DNA from: a virus
IMG/VR virus record: IMGVR_UViG_3300048589_000722
Span: 1-26,684 of that record
DNA length: 26,684 nt
Strand: one strand, 5' to 3'
Shown: positions 1-6,493 of the stretch, in pieces
Numbering within the stretch: the stretch's first letter is position 1
Layout of the letters: each line of letters starts with the position of its first letter
Translations under genes and position numbers: made by a program
Notes under the pieces: model-generated
The model's database searches: none
What the model saw: the letters and a program-made list of their open reading frames with translations, nothing else
What the model was told of the DNA's origin: nothing

Positions 1-78
1 CTTCGCCAGAGCCTGGGCGCACGTCTGTGCCTGCGGCATCAGGAAGAGCTGGAGCAGGCGCAGCGGAGGCGCCGTTGA
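1..78 (+). CDS. C-terminal end of an unidentified protein (partial)
   Basis: Frame 1 is open from the first base and stops with TGA at 76-78, giving 25 residues rich in Gln, Glu and Arg that look like a helical, basic C-terminus (ending in four arginines). The next ORF begins with GTG directly after this stop, which fits a compact phage operon. The start lies outside the window, so the function cannot be read. Codons favour G or C in the third position, supporting real coding. Confidence 0.45.
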   Translation, partial: LRQSLGARLCLRHQEELEQAQRRRR

Positions 79-306
79 GTGGGCAGGGTTCGCGCCAGCC
101 ACGGCTCGCGCGACCTCCGACGGCGCCGCTCGCTGGCGCACGTGACGGCGCTGCTGCAGCAGCTGCATCAGCCGCGCCCATCGGCCGAGCCGTTGAGTCC
201 GGAGCAGTTGCTGGCAATGCGCGAGCAGTGTCGCCTGGACGCTGCTGCGACGAAGCAGAAGAGCCTGCCGCTCCCACCACCGACAGCGAAGGATTCCCCG
301 TCTTGA
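79..306 (+). CDS. Small hypothetical phage protein
   Basis: This 75-residue ORF starts with GTG immediately after the upstream TGA and is in the same frame. The middle part (about residues 20-55) reads as a helical protein with Leu/Gln-rich stretches, and the C-terminus is Pro/Ser-rich. Third codon positions are strongly G/C, as in the neighbouring real genes. No ribosome binding site is visible at the GTG, so it would depend on translational coupling. I do not recognise a family. An overlapping frame-3 ORF (27-392) competes with it but has the Ala/Arg/Gly-rich composition of a shadow frame for most of its length. Confidence 0.4.
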   Translation: MGRVRASHGSRDLRRRRSLAHVTALLQQLHQPRPSAEPLSPEQLLAMREQCRLDAAATKQKSLPLPPPTAKDSPS

Positions 307-489
307 GTGGCCACGCCCTCGAACACGTGGCGCGCTGGTACCGCGCCGCGGGAGTCCCCGACACCGCGCCGAAGAGGCCGCCCGGTCGATGATCCACGTC
401 TTGCCTGCTTCGATGAGCGCCTCGCCGACCCCAGCTCCCCTGGTTGGGAGTGGATCCGACGCGCGGTCGATCAATTTCGCGACGCCTGA
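303..489 (+). CDS. Small hypothetical protein, reading frame uncertain
   Basis: Two frames share this segment. Frame 1 runs from GTG 307 to TGA 489 (60 residues) and its second half, after the basic Gly-Arg-Pro stretch, looks like genuine protein ending in an amphipathic helix. Frame 3 from TTG 303 looks more natural in its first 25 codons (an ALEHVARWY-type helix and higher third-position GC) but stops at 392. Both frames meet in a Lys/Arg-Pro-rich stretch near 372-385, so a single gene split by a one-base frameshift is a reasonable reading. No function can be assigned. Confidence 0.35.
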
Positions 490-511
490 GGCCCGCGCGG
501 CGGGTCGTTCA

Positions 512-563
512 GGTTCCGGGCTTGGGTCCTCCCCGGGGGTCCCCCATGCGGGTAAGAGGAACC
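512..563. other. GC-rich imperfect dyad, possible cos-like site
   Basis: The gap between 490 and 606 holds no gene. At 523-546 lies a 24-base sequence with imperfect rotational symmetry: a CCCCGGGG core at 531-538 and outer TGGG/CCCA arms, so 16 of 24 bases are symmetric. It is bracketed by GGTTCC (512-517) and GGAACC (558-563). Cohesive-end nicking sites of lambda-type phages have imperfect twofold symmetry and lie near packaging genes, so a cosN-like role is possible. It lies upstream of the primase rather than directly before the terminase genes, and the call is inference only. Confidence 0.25.
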
Positions 564-588
564 GCAATAGGCCGGTAGATAGTGGGCT

Positions 589-609
589 GGGGAGTTACTG
601 AACTCCATG
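589..609 (+). promoter_or_regulatory. Hairpin sequestering the primase ribosome binding site
   Basis: GGAGTT (591-596) and AACTCC (601-606) form a perfect 6-bp stem with a 4-base ACTG loop, and the ATG of the primase/helicase follows at 607. The only Shine-Dalgarno-like sequence, GGGGAG at 589-594, lies in the left arm, so the folded RNA would hide it. The same 16 bases could be a dyad protein-binding site. Either would allow control of primase translation or transcription. Confidence 0.45.
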
Positions 610-3015
610 GCAGCCAACTACCAGGACGTCCTTGACCAGCTGCACGCCGCCGGGCTGATCGTCACCTCGCTCGAGATCGGCGGCATGAAGCGCTGCCGCG
701 TCGAGGGCGATCGCGAGAAGCGCGGTTGGTACTCGCTGCACGAGCTGCAGCTGCCGAGCGGCGACGTGCTCATCGTCGGCAGCTACGGCATCTGGCGCGG
801 CAACGACCACCAGGCCACCAAGATCGAGCTGCGCAAGGTCGAGCTCTCGGTCGACCAGCGCGCCGCGCTCAAGCGCAGCTTGGCCGAAGACCGCAAGCGC
901 GCTGAAGAGGTCCGCGCCACCGCGCATCGCCGCGCGGCCGCCCGCGCCAGCGCGGCCTGGACAAAGCTGCTGCCCGAGGGCGAATCCGACTACCTGGCGC
1001 GCAAGAGCGTCGGCGCCTACGGCCTGAAGTTCACCAAGAACGGATCCGCGGTGCTGCCGATGCTGGACACCGCCGGCCGGATCCACGGCCTGCAGTTCCT
1101 GCGCACGCCGGCGGCTGCCGAGAAGGCGCGTCGACCCGCCAAGGAATTCTGGCCTGCGGGCCTGGCCAAGAAGGGCCACTTCCACCTGATCGGGCCGACG
1201 CCCACCTGGTTGATCCTGGTCGCGGAGGGCTACGCCACCGCCGCCTCGCTGCACATGGCCACCGGCTATCCGGTGGCCGTCGCGTTCGATGCCGGCAACC
1301 TGATGGCGGTGAGCGAGGCATTGCGCTGGCGGTACAAACACGCCCGCATCCTGATCTGCGCCGACGACGACACGCTGGGCAAATGCCACCACCGTGAACA
1401 AGGTGGCGATCCGTGCCGCGCCCGGATCTCGCTCTCGCTGCACCCGAAAGACTGCCCGACGTGCGGGCACCCGCACCGGTACGAGAACGCCGGCGTCGCC
1501 GGCGCCAGCGCCGCGGCCCTTGCGGTCAACGGCGCCTGGGTCGTGCCCTTGTTCGCGGATCCGGCGGCGCGATCGCAGGCGTGGATCGACGGCAAGGGCA
1601 AGGCGACCGACTTCAACGACCTGCACCTGGGCGAAGGCCTGCACGTGGTGCGCGTCCAGGTCGAAGCCCGCCTCACGGCATTGGCCTGGAACCCCCGGGT
1701 TTCCAGCGCGCCTACATCACCACCCAGCGGGGCGGGGGACGGCCGACTGTCGCCGTTCCAGACGGTCGAGCAGCTGATCGCCCGCTTCCCGCTGGTGTAC
1801 GCGCACAGCAGCGCGGTGTTCGATCGCGAAGAGCACGTGCTGATGTCGGTCAGCGACATGCGCGATGCGTGCGTGAACAAGTACATCCACCGAGCCTGGC
1901 AGGAATCGCCGGCGCGACAGATCATGCGCATACGCGAAGTGGGCTTCGACCCCACCGGGCGTGACGGCGAGATCACCTGCAACCTCTACGGGGGCTGGCC
2001 CACTGAGCCGAAGGCGGGCTGCTGTGACCGGCTGCTCGAGCTACTGCGCATCATGTGCAGCCTCGATCGCAACCCTGAGGCCTTGTACCGCTGGGTGCTC
2101 AACTGGATCGCCTATCCGATCCAGCACCCGGGCGCGAAGATGAAGTCGACGCTGGTCGTGCACGGTCCCCAAGGCACCGGCAAGAACCTGCTGTTCGAAA
2201 CCGTGATGGCGATCTATGGCCAGTACGGCGACGTGCTCGACCAGTCCGCCGTCGAAGACAAGTTCAACGACTGGGCCAGCCGCAAGCTCTTCATGATCGC
2301 CGACGAAGTGGTGGCCAGGTCGGACGTCTACCACATCAAGAACAAGCTCAAGTCGCTGATCACCGGCGATCGGATCCGCATCAACCCGAAGAACCTGCCG
2401 GCCCACTGGGAGCGCAACCACGTCAACCTGGTGTTCCTGAGCAACGAGGCGATGCCTGTGGTGCTCGAGGAAGACGATCGGCGGCACTGCGTGATCTGGA
2501 CCCCGGAGAAGAAGTCGGCCGAGTTCTATCACGCGGTGCTCGAGGAGATCCGCGCCGGCGGCGCTGCGGCGCTGCACGACTACCTCCTGCACCTGGACCT
2601 GGGTGACTTCGGGCCGGGCACGCTCCCGCCCATCACCGACGCGAAGAGCCTGCTGATCGCGCTGGGTCTGGACAGCCCGATCCGATTCCACGACGACCTG
2701 GTAACCGGCGACATCCCTGGCCTCGAGGCAACGCCTGGCCTCTCTTCGGACTGGTACCGGGCCTATGTGATCTGGTGCGGCCGCCATGGCTATCGGCCGG
2801 CCCCGCAGTCGAAGTTCGTCGTGGCCCTGACCCGGCAGCGCGACGTGGCCCAGGCGCGCAAACGCTACCAGCCCGGCAGCAAGGTGCTGGGCCCCCACAG
2901 TTTCCTGCTCCTCGGGCAGCAGGCGCCGCCGGAGGGCAAGTCGGAGCTGTTCTGGCTAGGCGGGTGCCATGCCGACTTCCGCGAAATGCTCGAAGCCTTC
3001 AAGGAGGACAAGTGA
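607..3015 (+). CDS. Phage DNA primase/helicase (Toprim plus D5/DUF5906-like ATPase)
   Basis: An 802-residue protein that probably primes and unwinds phage DNA. After an N-terminal region and a basic helical stretch (about 75-120), the Toprim fold shows the VAEG motif at 205-208 (catalytic Glu 207) and the acidic ADDD motif at 252-255. Immediately after this a Cys/His-rich insert (about 260-290, including C260, H261, H262, C283, C286, H290) resembles a zinc ribbon. The Toprim part ends near the DFNDL motif. The C-terminal helicase has Walker A GPQGTGKN starting at residue 520 (Lys 526) and a Walker B with Asp 566/Glu 567, as in D5-like viral helicases. The ATG at 607 follows a hairpin-embedded ribosome site. 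No separate replication initiator is visible here, so origin recognition may be elsewhere. Confidence 0.85.
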   Translation: MAANYQDVLDQLHAAGLIVTSLEIGGMKRCRVEGDREKRGWYSLHELQLPSGDVLIVGSYGIWRGNDHQATKIELRKVELSVDQRAALKRSLAEDRKRAEEVRATAHRRAAARASAAWTKLLPEGESDYLARKSVGAYGLKFTKNGSAVLPMLDTAGRIHGLQFLRTPAAAEKARRPAKEFWPAGLAKKGHFHLIGPTPTWLILVAEGYATAASLHMATGYPVAVAFDAGNLMAVSEALRWRYKHARILICADDDTLGKCHHREQGGDPCRARISLSLHPKDCPTCGHPHRYENAGVAGASAAALAVNGAWVVPLFADPAARSQAWIDGKGKATDFNDLHLGEGLHVVRVQVEARLTALAWNPRVSSAPTSPPSGAGDGRLSPFQTVEQLIARFPLVYAHSSAVFDREEHVLMSVSDMRDACVNKYIHRAWQESPARQIMRIREVGFDPTGRDGEITCNLYGGWPTEPKAGCCDRLLELLRIMCSLDRNPEALYRWVLNWIAYPIQHPGAKMKSTLVVHGPQGTGKNLLFETVMAIYGQYGDVLDQSAVEDKFNDWASRKLFMIADEVVARSDVYHIKNKLKSLITGDRIRINPKNLPAHWERNHVNLVFLSNEAMPVVLEEDDRRHCVIWTPEKKSAEFYHAVLEEIRAGGAAALHDYLLHLDLGDFGPGTLPPITDAKSLLIALGLDSPIRFHDDLVTGDIPGLEATPGLSSDWYRAYVIWCGRHGYRPAPQSKFVVALTRQRDVAQARKRYQPGSKVLGPHSFLLLGQQAPPEGKSELFWLGGCHADFREMLEAFKEDK

Positions 3016-3091
3016 TGCCCGTCGCTGTGCGGGACGTGCGGAGGCTGTGCCGGGTCCCGTGCGGGGCTGAAACCCGCGACAGGGAAGGCTT

Positions 3092-3203
3092 GTGCGGGGT
3101 GTGCGGGGTCCGTCCTAACGTGCGCGTACACATGAAGCGCGTCATTCCCCGTCACATTGAAACGGGAATCACGCGCACGTACCTACCCCCGCACACCCCG
3201 CAC
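3092..3203. repeat. 112-bp interrupted inverted repeat (large dyad)
   Basis: Three nested, collinear arms share a centre near 3147. A perfect 17-base arm GTGCGGGGTGTGCGGGG (3092-3108) pairs with 3187-3203. A perfect 10-base arm ACGTGCGCGT (3118-3127) pairs with 3171-3180. The inner arm ATTCCCCGT (3144-3152) pairs with ACGGGAAT (3162-3169) with one bulged base. As RNA this would be a long interrupted hairpin; as DNA, a cruciform or a symmetric array of protein sites. Confidence 0.8.
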
Positions 3204-3213
3204 GCCCCGCACA

Positions 3214-3278
3214 ACGCAGGCGGGGCGCGGGTGTCCTGCGTGTGGGGGTCTGTGCGGGGCACGATGCACCCCGCACAG
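3214..3278. repeat. Two further hairpins upstream of the terminase genes
   Basis: ACGCAGG (3214-3220) pairs with CCTGCGT (3235-3241). CTGTGCGGGG (3250-3259) pairs perfectly with CCCCGCACAG (3269-3278) over a 9-base loop. The second hairpin is built from one direct and one inverted copy of the octamer. Neither is followed by a T-run, so they do not look like standard terminators. Confidence 0.6.
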
Positions 3279-3349
3279 GCCTGCTCGCGCGGGCGCGCCA
3301 CTTCTCACTCCCCGTCGCTACGAAAAAAGGGAAGAGGAGGCCTGACTCA

Positions 3350-3952
3350 ATGACGGCGCCCGAAACTGGCACGGCGACCTTCAAGGCCTTCGCTCGGATC
3401 CTGGGCGAGCGGTCGCCCAGCTACGTCACCCAGCTCAAGGAACAGGGGCGCCTGGTCCTCACCGACGACGGGAAGCGGGTGCGGGTCAAGGAATCCCTGG
3501 CGTTGATCCGCGAGACGGCCGATCCCTCGAAGGCCGGCGTCGCGGCACGTCACGCTGCCCAGCGCGACATCGCGCCGGAGCCGGGGGAAGGGGAGGGGGG
3601 CGACGACGGCGAGGGCCTGGACGCGCCGCTGGCCGCCCAGGACGGCCACGCCAGCCGCCGCAGCCGCGCCCTGGCCGACAAGGCCGAGTGGGATGCCAAG
3701 GCGGCCGAGCGCGACTACCTGGTGTCCATGAAGCAGCTGCTCAACGCCGACCAGGTGGCGGCGGCGGTGGCGGCGGCGGTGAGCGCCCTGCGCGGCCGGC
3801 TCGAGACGCTGCCGTATGACCTGGCGCCGCAGCTGGCGCCGCTCGCCGATGAAGGCCAGATCCGCACGCTGCTCTCCGACGAAGTCGAAGCGGCCCTGGG
3901 CGAGTGCGCCCGGCAGCTGACGGCGCTGGCCCGCGCCGAGGCGGCGGCATGA
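3350..3952 (+). CDS. Terminase small subunit (Nu1-like)
   Basis: A 200-residue protein directly upstream of the large terminase. The N-terminus (about residues 8-50) reads as a helix-turn-helix of the Nu1 type: a helix, then a recognition-like segment (SPSYVTQLKEQG), then a Lys/Arg-rich wing, which in this family binds the packaging site. A charged linker rich in Gly, Glu and Asp (about 78-90) leads to a helical C-terminal half expected to contact the large subunit. The frame is open further upstream, but ATG 3350 is preferred because a strong GAGGAGG lies at 3334-3340 and the upstream part is octamer-repeat DNA. The stop overlaps the next start (ATGA). Lambda Nu1 is 181 residues. Confidence 0.75.
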   Translation: MTAPETGTATFKAFARILGERSPSYVTQLKEQGRLVLTDDGKRVRVKESLALIRETADPSKAGVAARHAAQRDIAPEPGEGEGGDDGEGLDAPLAAQDGHASRRSRALADKAEWDAKAAERDYLVSMKQLLNADQVAAAVAAAVSALRGRLETLPYDLAPQLAPLADEGQIRTLLSDEVEAALGECARQLTALARAEAAA

Positions 3953-5880
3953 CGGTCGCGGCACGCATCCACCAGGCCGCGGCGCGGGCGATCGCGCCGC
4001 GCCGGCCGTTGACGGTGTCTGAGTGGGCCGACGAAGAGCGCTACCTGAGCCAGAAGGGCAGCGCCAAGCCAGGCAAGTGGAAGACTGAGACCAACCCGCC
4101 GCTGCGCGAGCCCATGGATTGCATGAGCCTGCGCAGCGCGATCCACGACATCGTGTGCATGTTTCCGATTCAGCTGGGCAAGACCGAGATCGCGATCAAC
4201 GCCGTGGGCTACACCATGGACCACGCGCCGGGGCCGGTGATGGTGGCGCTGCCCGGCGAAGTGTCAATGAACAAGTGGATCAACCAGAAGCTCAATCCAG
4301 CGCTGGAGGAAACGCCGGCGATGCGCCAGGCGCTCACCAGCGTGGCGTCGCGCGAGTCTGCCAACCAGCGATCGTTCAAGGACTTCGCCGGCGGCCAGCT
4401 CTACATCGAGCACGGCGGTAGCCCGCAGCGGCTCAAGTCCACCACCGTCAAGATCATGATCGTCGACGAGCTCGACGAGTTCGCTGCCAACCTCAAGGGT
4501 GGCGACGACCCGATCAAGATGCTCGATGGCCGCACCTCGGCCTTCCCCTCGACGTACAAGCGGCTCTACATCAGCACGCCCTCGATCAAGGGCGTGAGCC
4601 GGATCGAAGAGCTGTACGAGAAGTCCGACCAGCGCAAGTACTACGTGCCGTGTCCGCACTGCGCTCATATGCAGCCGCTGGTCTGGAGCGGCCTGCACTG
4701 GAACGACGCCGTGACCGAATGCTGGTACGCCTGCAGCGACTGCGGCGCCTGCATCGAAGAGCATCACAAGACGCAGATGATCCGCTTCGGCCGCTGGGTG
4801 GCGGAGAACCCTGGGGTCACCACCCGGGGCTACCACCTCAACGCGCTGTACTACCAGTTCGGTCTGGGGCCGCGGTGGCTCACGCTGGCGCGGGAATGGC
4901 TCGACGCCCAGGGCGACGTGGCCAAGCTCAAGACCTTCATCAACGATCGCCTGGCCGAGACGTTCGAGGACCCGGCGATGCGGGCGGTGAAGCACAACGT
5001 GATCCGCGACCGCGTCGAGCCGCTGCCGCTGCGCATCGCGCCGCCGTGGATCCTCGCCGTCACCGCCGGCATCGACACCCAGGACAACCGCCTGCCGGTG
5101 CAGCTGGTCGGGTGGGGCCGCGGCATGCGCTGCTTCCCGCTGGACTACGTGGAGCTACCCGGCGACCCGAACGATGACGAAGTCTGGAACGCGTTGACCC
5201 AGCTGCTGAACCAGCCGATCCAGTCCGCTCTGGGCGGCTTGCTTCGCGTCGAGGCCTCGCTGCAGGATGCCGCGGGCCACCGCACCGAGGCGGTGAAGGC
5301 CTTCTCCCGAAAAAAGCTGCTGCGCCGGCACATGGTCGGATTCGGCGCCGTGCCGAACAACGCGCCCGTCCTGAGCAAGGGCAAGCTGCAGGACATCAAC
5401 TGGCGCGGGCAGCTGGACAAGCGCGGCGTGACGATCCACCACGTCGGTACGGTCGCCATCAAGCACCGGCTCTACAGCTGGATCTCAGCCGACGCCGACA
5501 AGCCGCCCGACGCCCGGATGGTCCGGTTCAGCGACGAACTGCCGCCGGAGTACTTCGGCGGCCTGGTCAGCGAGACCTACAACCCGACCAAGAACCGGTT
5601 CGAGAAACGCCGGGGCGGGCCACGCAACGAGCCGCTGGACACCTGGGTCTACGCCTACGCTGCCACGCATCACCCGGAGCTGCGCCTGCAGAAGGCTACG
5701 AAGGCGGACTGGGATGCCCGCGAGGCCCGGCTCATGAAGGCGGCCGAAACAGATGTTTCACGGGAAGCGCGGGGCGCCGGTGGCCCGGGGCGTATCCCAG
5801 CCCGCACCGACGGCGACGCCGACTTGCCCGCCACTCGACCACCCGCCCGCCGCCGCAGCGGCTGGGTGGATAGCAAATAG
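3949..5880 (+). CDS. Terminase large subunit (lambda GpA family)
   Basis: A 643-residue packaging motor and nuclease, close to lambda gpA (641). The ATPase part shows a QLGKT P-loop variant with Lys 78 and a hydrophobic Walker B with Asp 173/Glu 174. It is followed by the zinc-binding cysteines typical of GpA (C235 and C238, then C262, C265 and C268). The C-terminal nuclease half begins around the GIDTQDNRL motif (Asp 376), the first acidic metal ligand. The last ~45 residues are Arg/Pro/Gly-rich and low in complexity. The start is the ATG in the ATGA overlap with the small subunit; an upstream GTG in the same frame is less likely. A GpA-type enzyme implies cos-type packaging by family precedent. 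Confidence 0.93.
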   Translation: MTVAARIHQAAARAIAPRRPLTVSEWADEERYLSQKGSAKPGKWKTETNPPLREPMDCMSLRSAIHDIVCMFPIQLGKTEIAINAVGYTMDHAPGPVMVALPGEVSMNKWINQKLNPALEETPAMRQALTSVASRESANQRSFKDFAGGQLYIEHGGSPQRLKSTTVKIMIVDELDEFAANLKGGDDPIKMLDGRTSAFPSTYKRLYISTPSIKGVSRIEELYEKSDQRKYYVPCPHCAHMQPLVWSGLHWNDAVTECWYACSDCGACIEEHHKTQMIRFGRWVAENPGVTTRGYHLNALYYQFGLGPRWLTLAREWLDAQGDVAKLKTFINDRLAETFEDPAMRAVKHNVIRDRVEPLPLRIAPPWILAVTAGIDTQDNRLPVQLVGWGRGMRCFPLDYVELPGDPNDDEVWNALTQLLNQPIQSALGGLLRVEASLQDAAGHRTEAVKAFSRKKLLRRHMVGFGAVPNNAPVLSKGKLQDINWRGQLDKRGVTIHHVGTVAIKHRLYSWISADADKPPDARMVRFSDELPPEYFGGLVSETYNPTKNRFEKRRGGPRNEPLDTWVYAYAATHHPELRLQKATKADWDAREARLMKAAETDVSREARGAGGPGRIPARTDGDADLPATRPPARRRSGWVDSK

Positions 5881-5894
5881 TCCTGGAGGATCCC

Positions 5895-6215
5895 ATGCGA
5901 GACGATGCCAAAGCCGAAGACCTGATCGAACCCCTGCGCAAGGCGTTCGCCGAGAACATCCGTCAGGCCGTCCAGGACCTCCCGCCGCACCAGGCGCTGC
6001 AGATGGCGGATGCGCTCTGCACGGTGCAAATGGACGTGCTGGCCGGCATGCGCGTGACCTACCGCGCCACGACACCCCTCGATGTCGCCGCGATTACAGA
6101 GGACTGGCGGAAGGGGATGTCGTTGCAGGAAATCACGTCCAAGCACCGGATCAGTCGATCTGCGGCGTACAAGCACCATCCCAACCGATCGGCCAAGCGA
6201 GCCAAGTCCGGTTGA
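5895..6215 (+). CDS. Small helix-turn-helix protein (Mor-like C-terminus)
   Basis: A 106-residue protein with GGAGGA at about 5884-5889 just before its ATG. The N-terminal two thirds are helical without a recognised fold. Residues about 72-95 (DWRKGMSLQEITSKHRISRS) form a clear helix-turn-helix of the resolvase/Mor type, with a basic C-terminal tail. It is probably a DNA-binding regulator of late genes, but sitting between terminase and connector it could also be a packaging accessory protein. The gene is flanked by a 9-base direct repeat AAATAGTCC (5875-5883 and 6216-6224). Confidence 0.65.
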   Translation: MRDDAKAEDLIEPLRKAFAENIRQAVQDLPPHQALQMADALCTVQMDVLAGMRVTYRATTPLDVAAITEDWRKGMSLQEITSKHRISRSAAYKHHPNRSAKRAKSG

Positions 6216-6271
6216 AAATAGTCCACGGTTGCCCCTGACTGTGGACAGAAGGAGCTATATGTTCCTTGTCC

Positions 6272-6493
6272 ATGTCGGACACTCAGCAGCGCCTGGACAA
6301 CTACCTCGCCGCGGAAGCGCGCATTCTCACGCGTGGCTTCAGCGTGCAGTTCGACCAGCGCCGCCGGCAGGAAGCGGAACTCATCGAGATCCGCAAAGCC
6401 ATCAAGGAACTGAAGGCCGAGCTGGCCGCTGAGAACGGCGTGCCGCCCAGCCGCGGCAGCCTGCGCTACCGGACCGCGGTGTTCTCGAAGTGA
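6272..6493 (+). CDS. Head-tail joining protein, gpW-like
   Basis: A 73-residue protein in the position of lambda W, between terminase and portal. The N-terminal helix (QQRLDNYLAAEARIL), a short strand region, a second helix with a Leu/Lys-rich IKELKAEL stretch, and an Arg-rich tail match the gpW plan (lambda gpW is 68 residues). ATG 6272 is chosen; TTG 6266, two codons upstream and nearer the AGAAGGAG at 6247-6254, is an equal alternative. The stop overlaps the portal GTG start by four bases (GTGA). gpW plugs the portal after packaging and prepares it for tail attachment. Confidence 0.7.
   Translation: MSDTQQRLDNYLAAEARILTRGFSVQFDQRRRQEAELIEIRKAIKELKAELAAENGVPPSRGSLRYRTAVFSK

Larger units (their letters stand above)
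3016..3349. repeat. Non-coding iterated octamer region (GTGCGGGG / CCCCGCAC)
   Basis: This 334-base gap between primase and terminase contains four direct copies of GTGCGGGG (3059, 3092, 3101, 3252) and four inverted copies (3187, 3196, 3205, 3269). Variants also occur, such as GTGCGGGA at 3027. Copies in the clusters are spaced 9 bp apart. Forward copies are on the left and inverted copies on the right of a central dyad, with an inverted pair further right. I saw no other such cluster in the window. The position suggests a replication origin with iterons, a packaging (cos/pac) recognition region, or a regulatory RNA. The DNA does not say which. Confidence 0.75.

Noticed and set aside
27-392. 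121-codon frame-3 ORF
   Set aside because: Mostly Ala/Arg/Gly/Pro with shadow-like composition over the first 90 codons; only its last ~30 codons look coding, and these are discussed with the 303-489 gene.
595-1644. 349-codon minus-strand open frame
   Set aside because: Antisense shadow of the primase Toprim region, with low-complexity composition and no recognisable domain.
3059-3276. CRISPR-like array
   Set aside because: Octamers are too short, occur in both orientations and have one-base spacers in the clusters; no cas genes are present.
3015-3353. 112-codon ORF starting in a TGATG overlap with the primase stop
   Set aside because: Its Cys, His and Pro-rich sequence is dictated by the octamer repeats and changes character with them; it also runs into the terminase start. 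It may be translated, but I see no protein-level support.
3755-3778. Tandem 12-base repeat GTGGCGGCGGCG
   Set aside because: It encodes a Val-Ala-Ala-Ala repeat inside a helical part of the small terminase and is explained by protein sequence and GC bias.
6221-6246. GTCCAC/GTGGAC inverted repeat before the gpW-like gene
   Set aside because: Only six base pairs with a 14-base loop and no T-run; too weak to call a terminator.
6212-6261. Possible promoter (TTGAAA and TATATG)
   Set aside because: The two boxes are about 38 bases apart, far from the usual 16-18, so they do not form a sigma-70 promoter.
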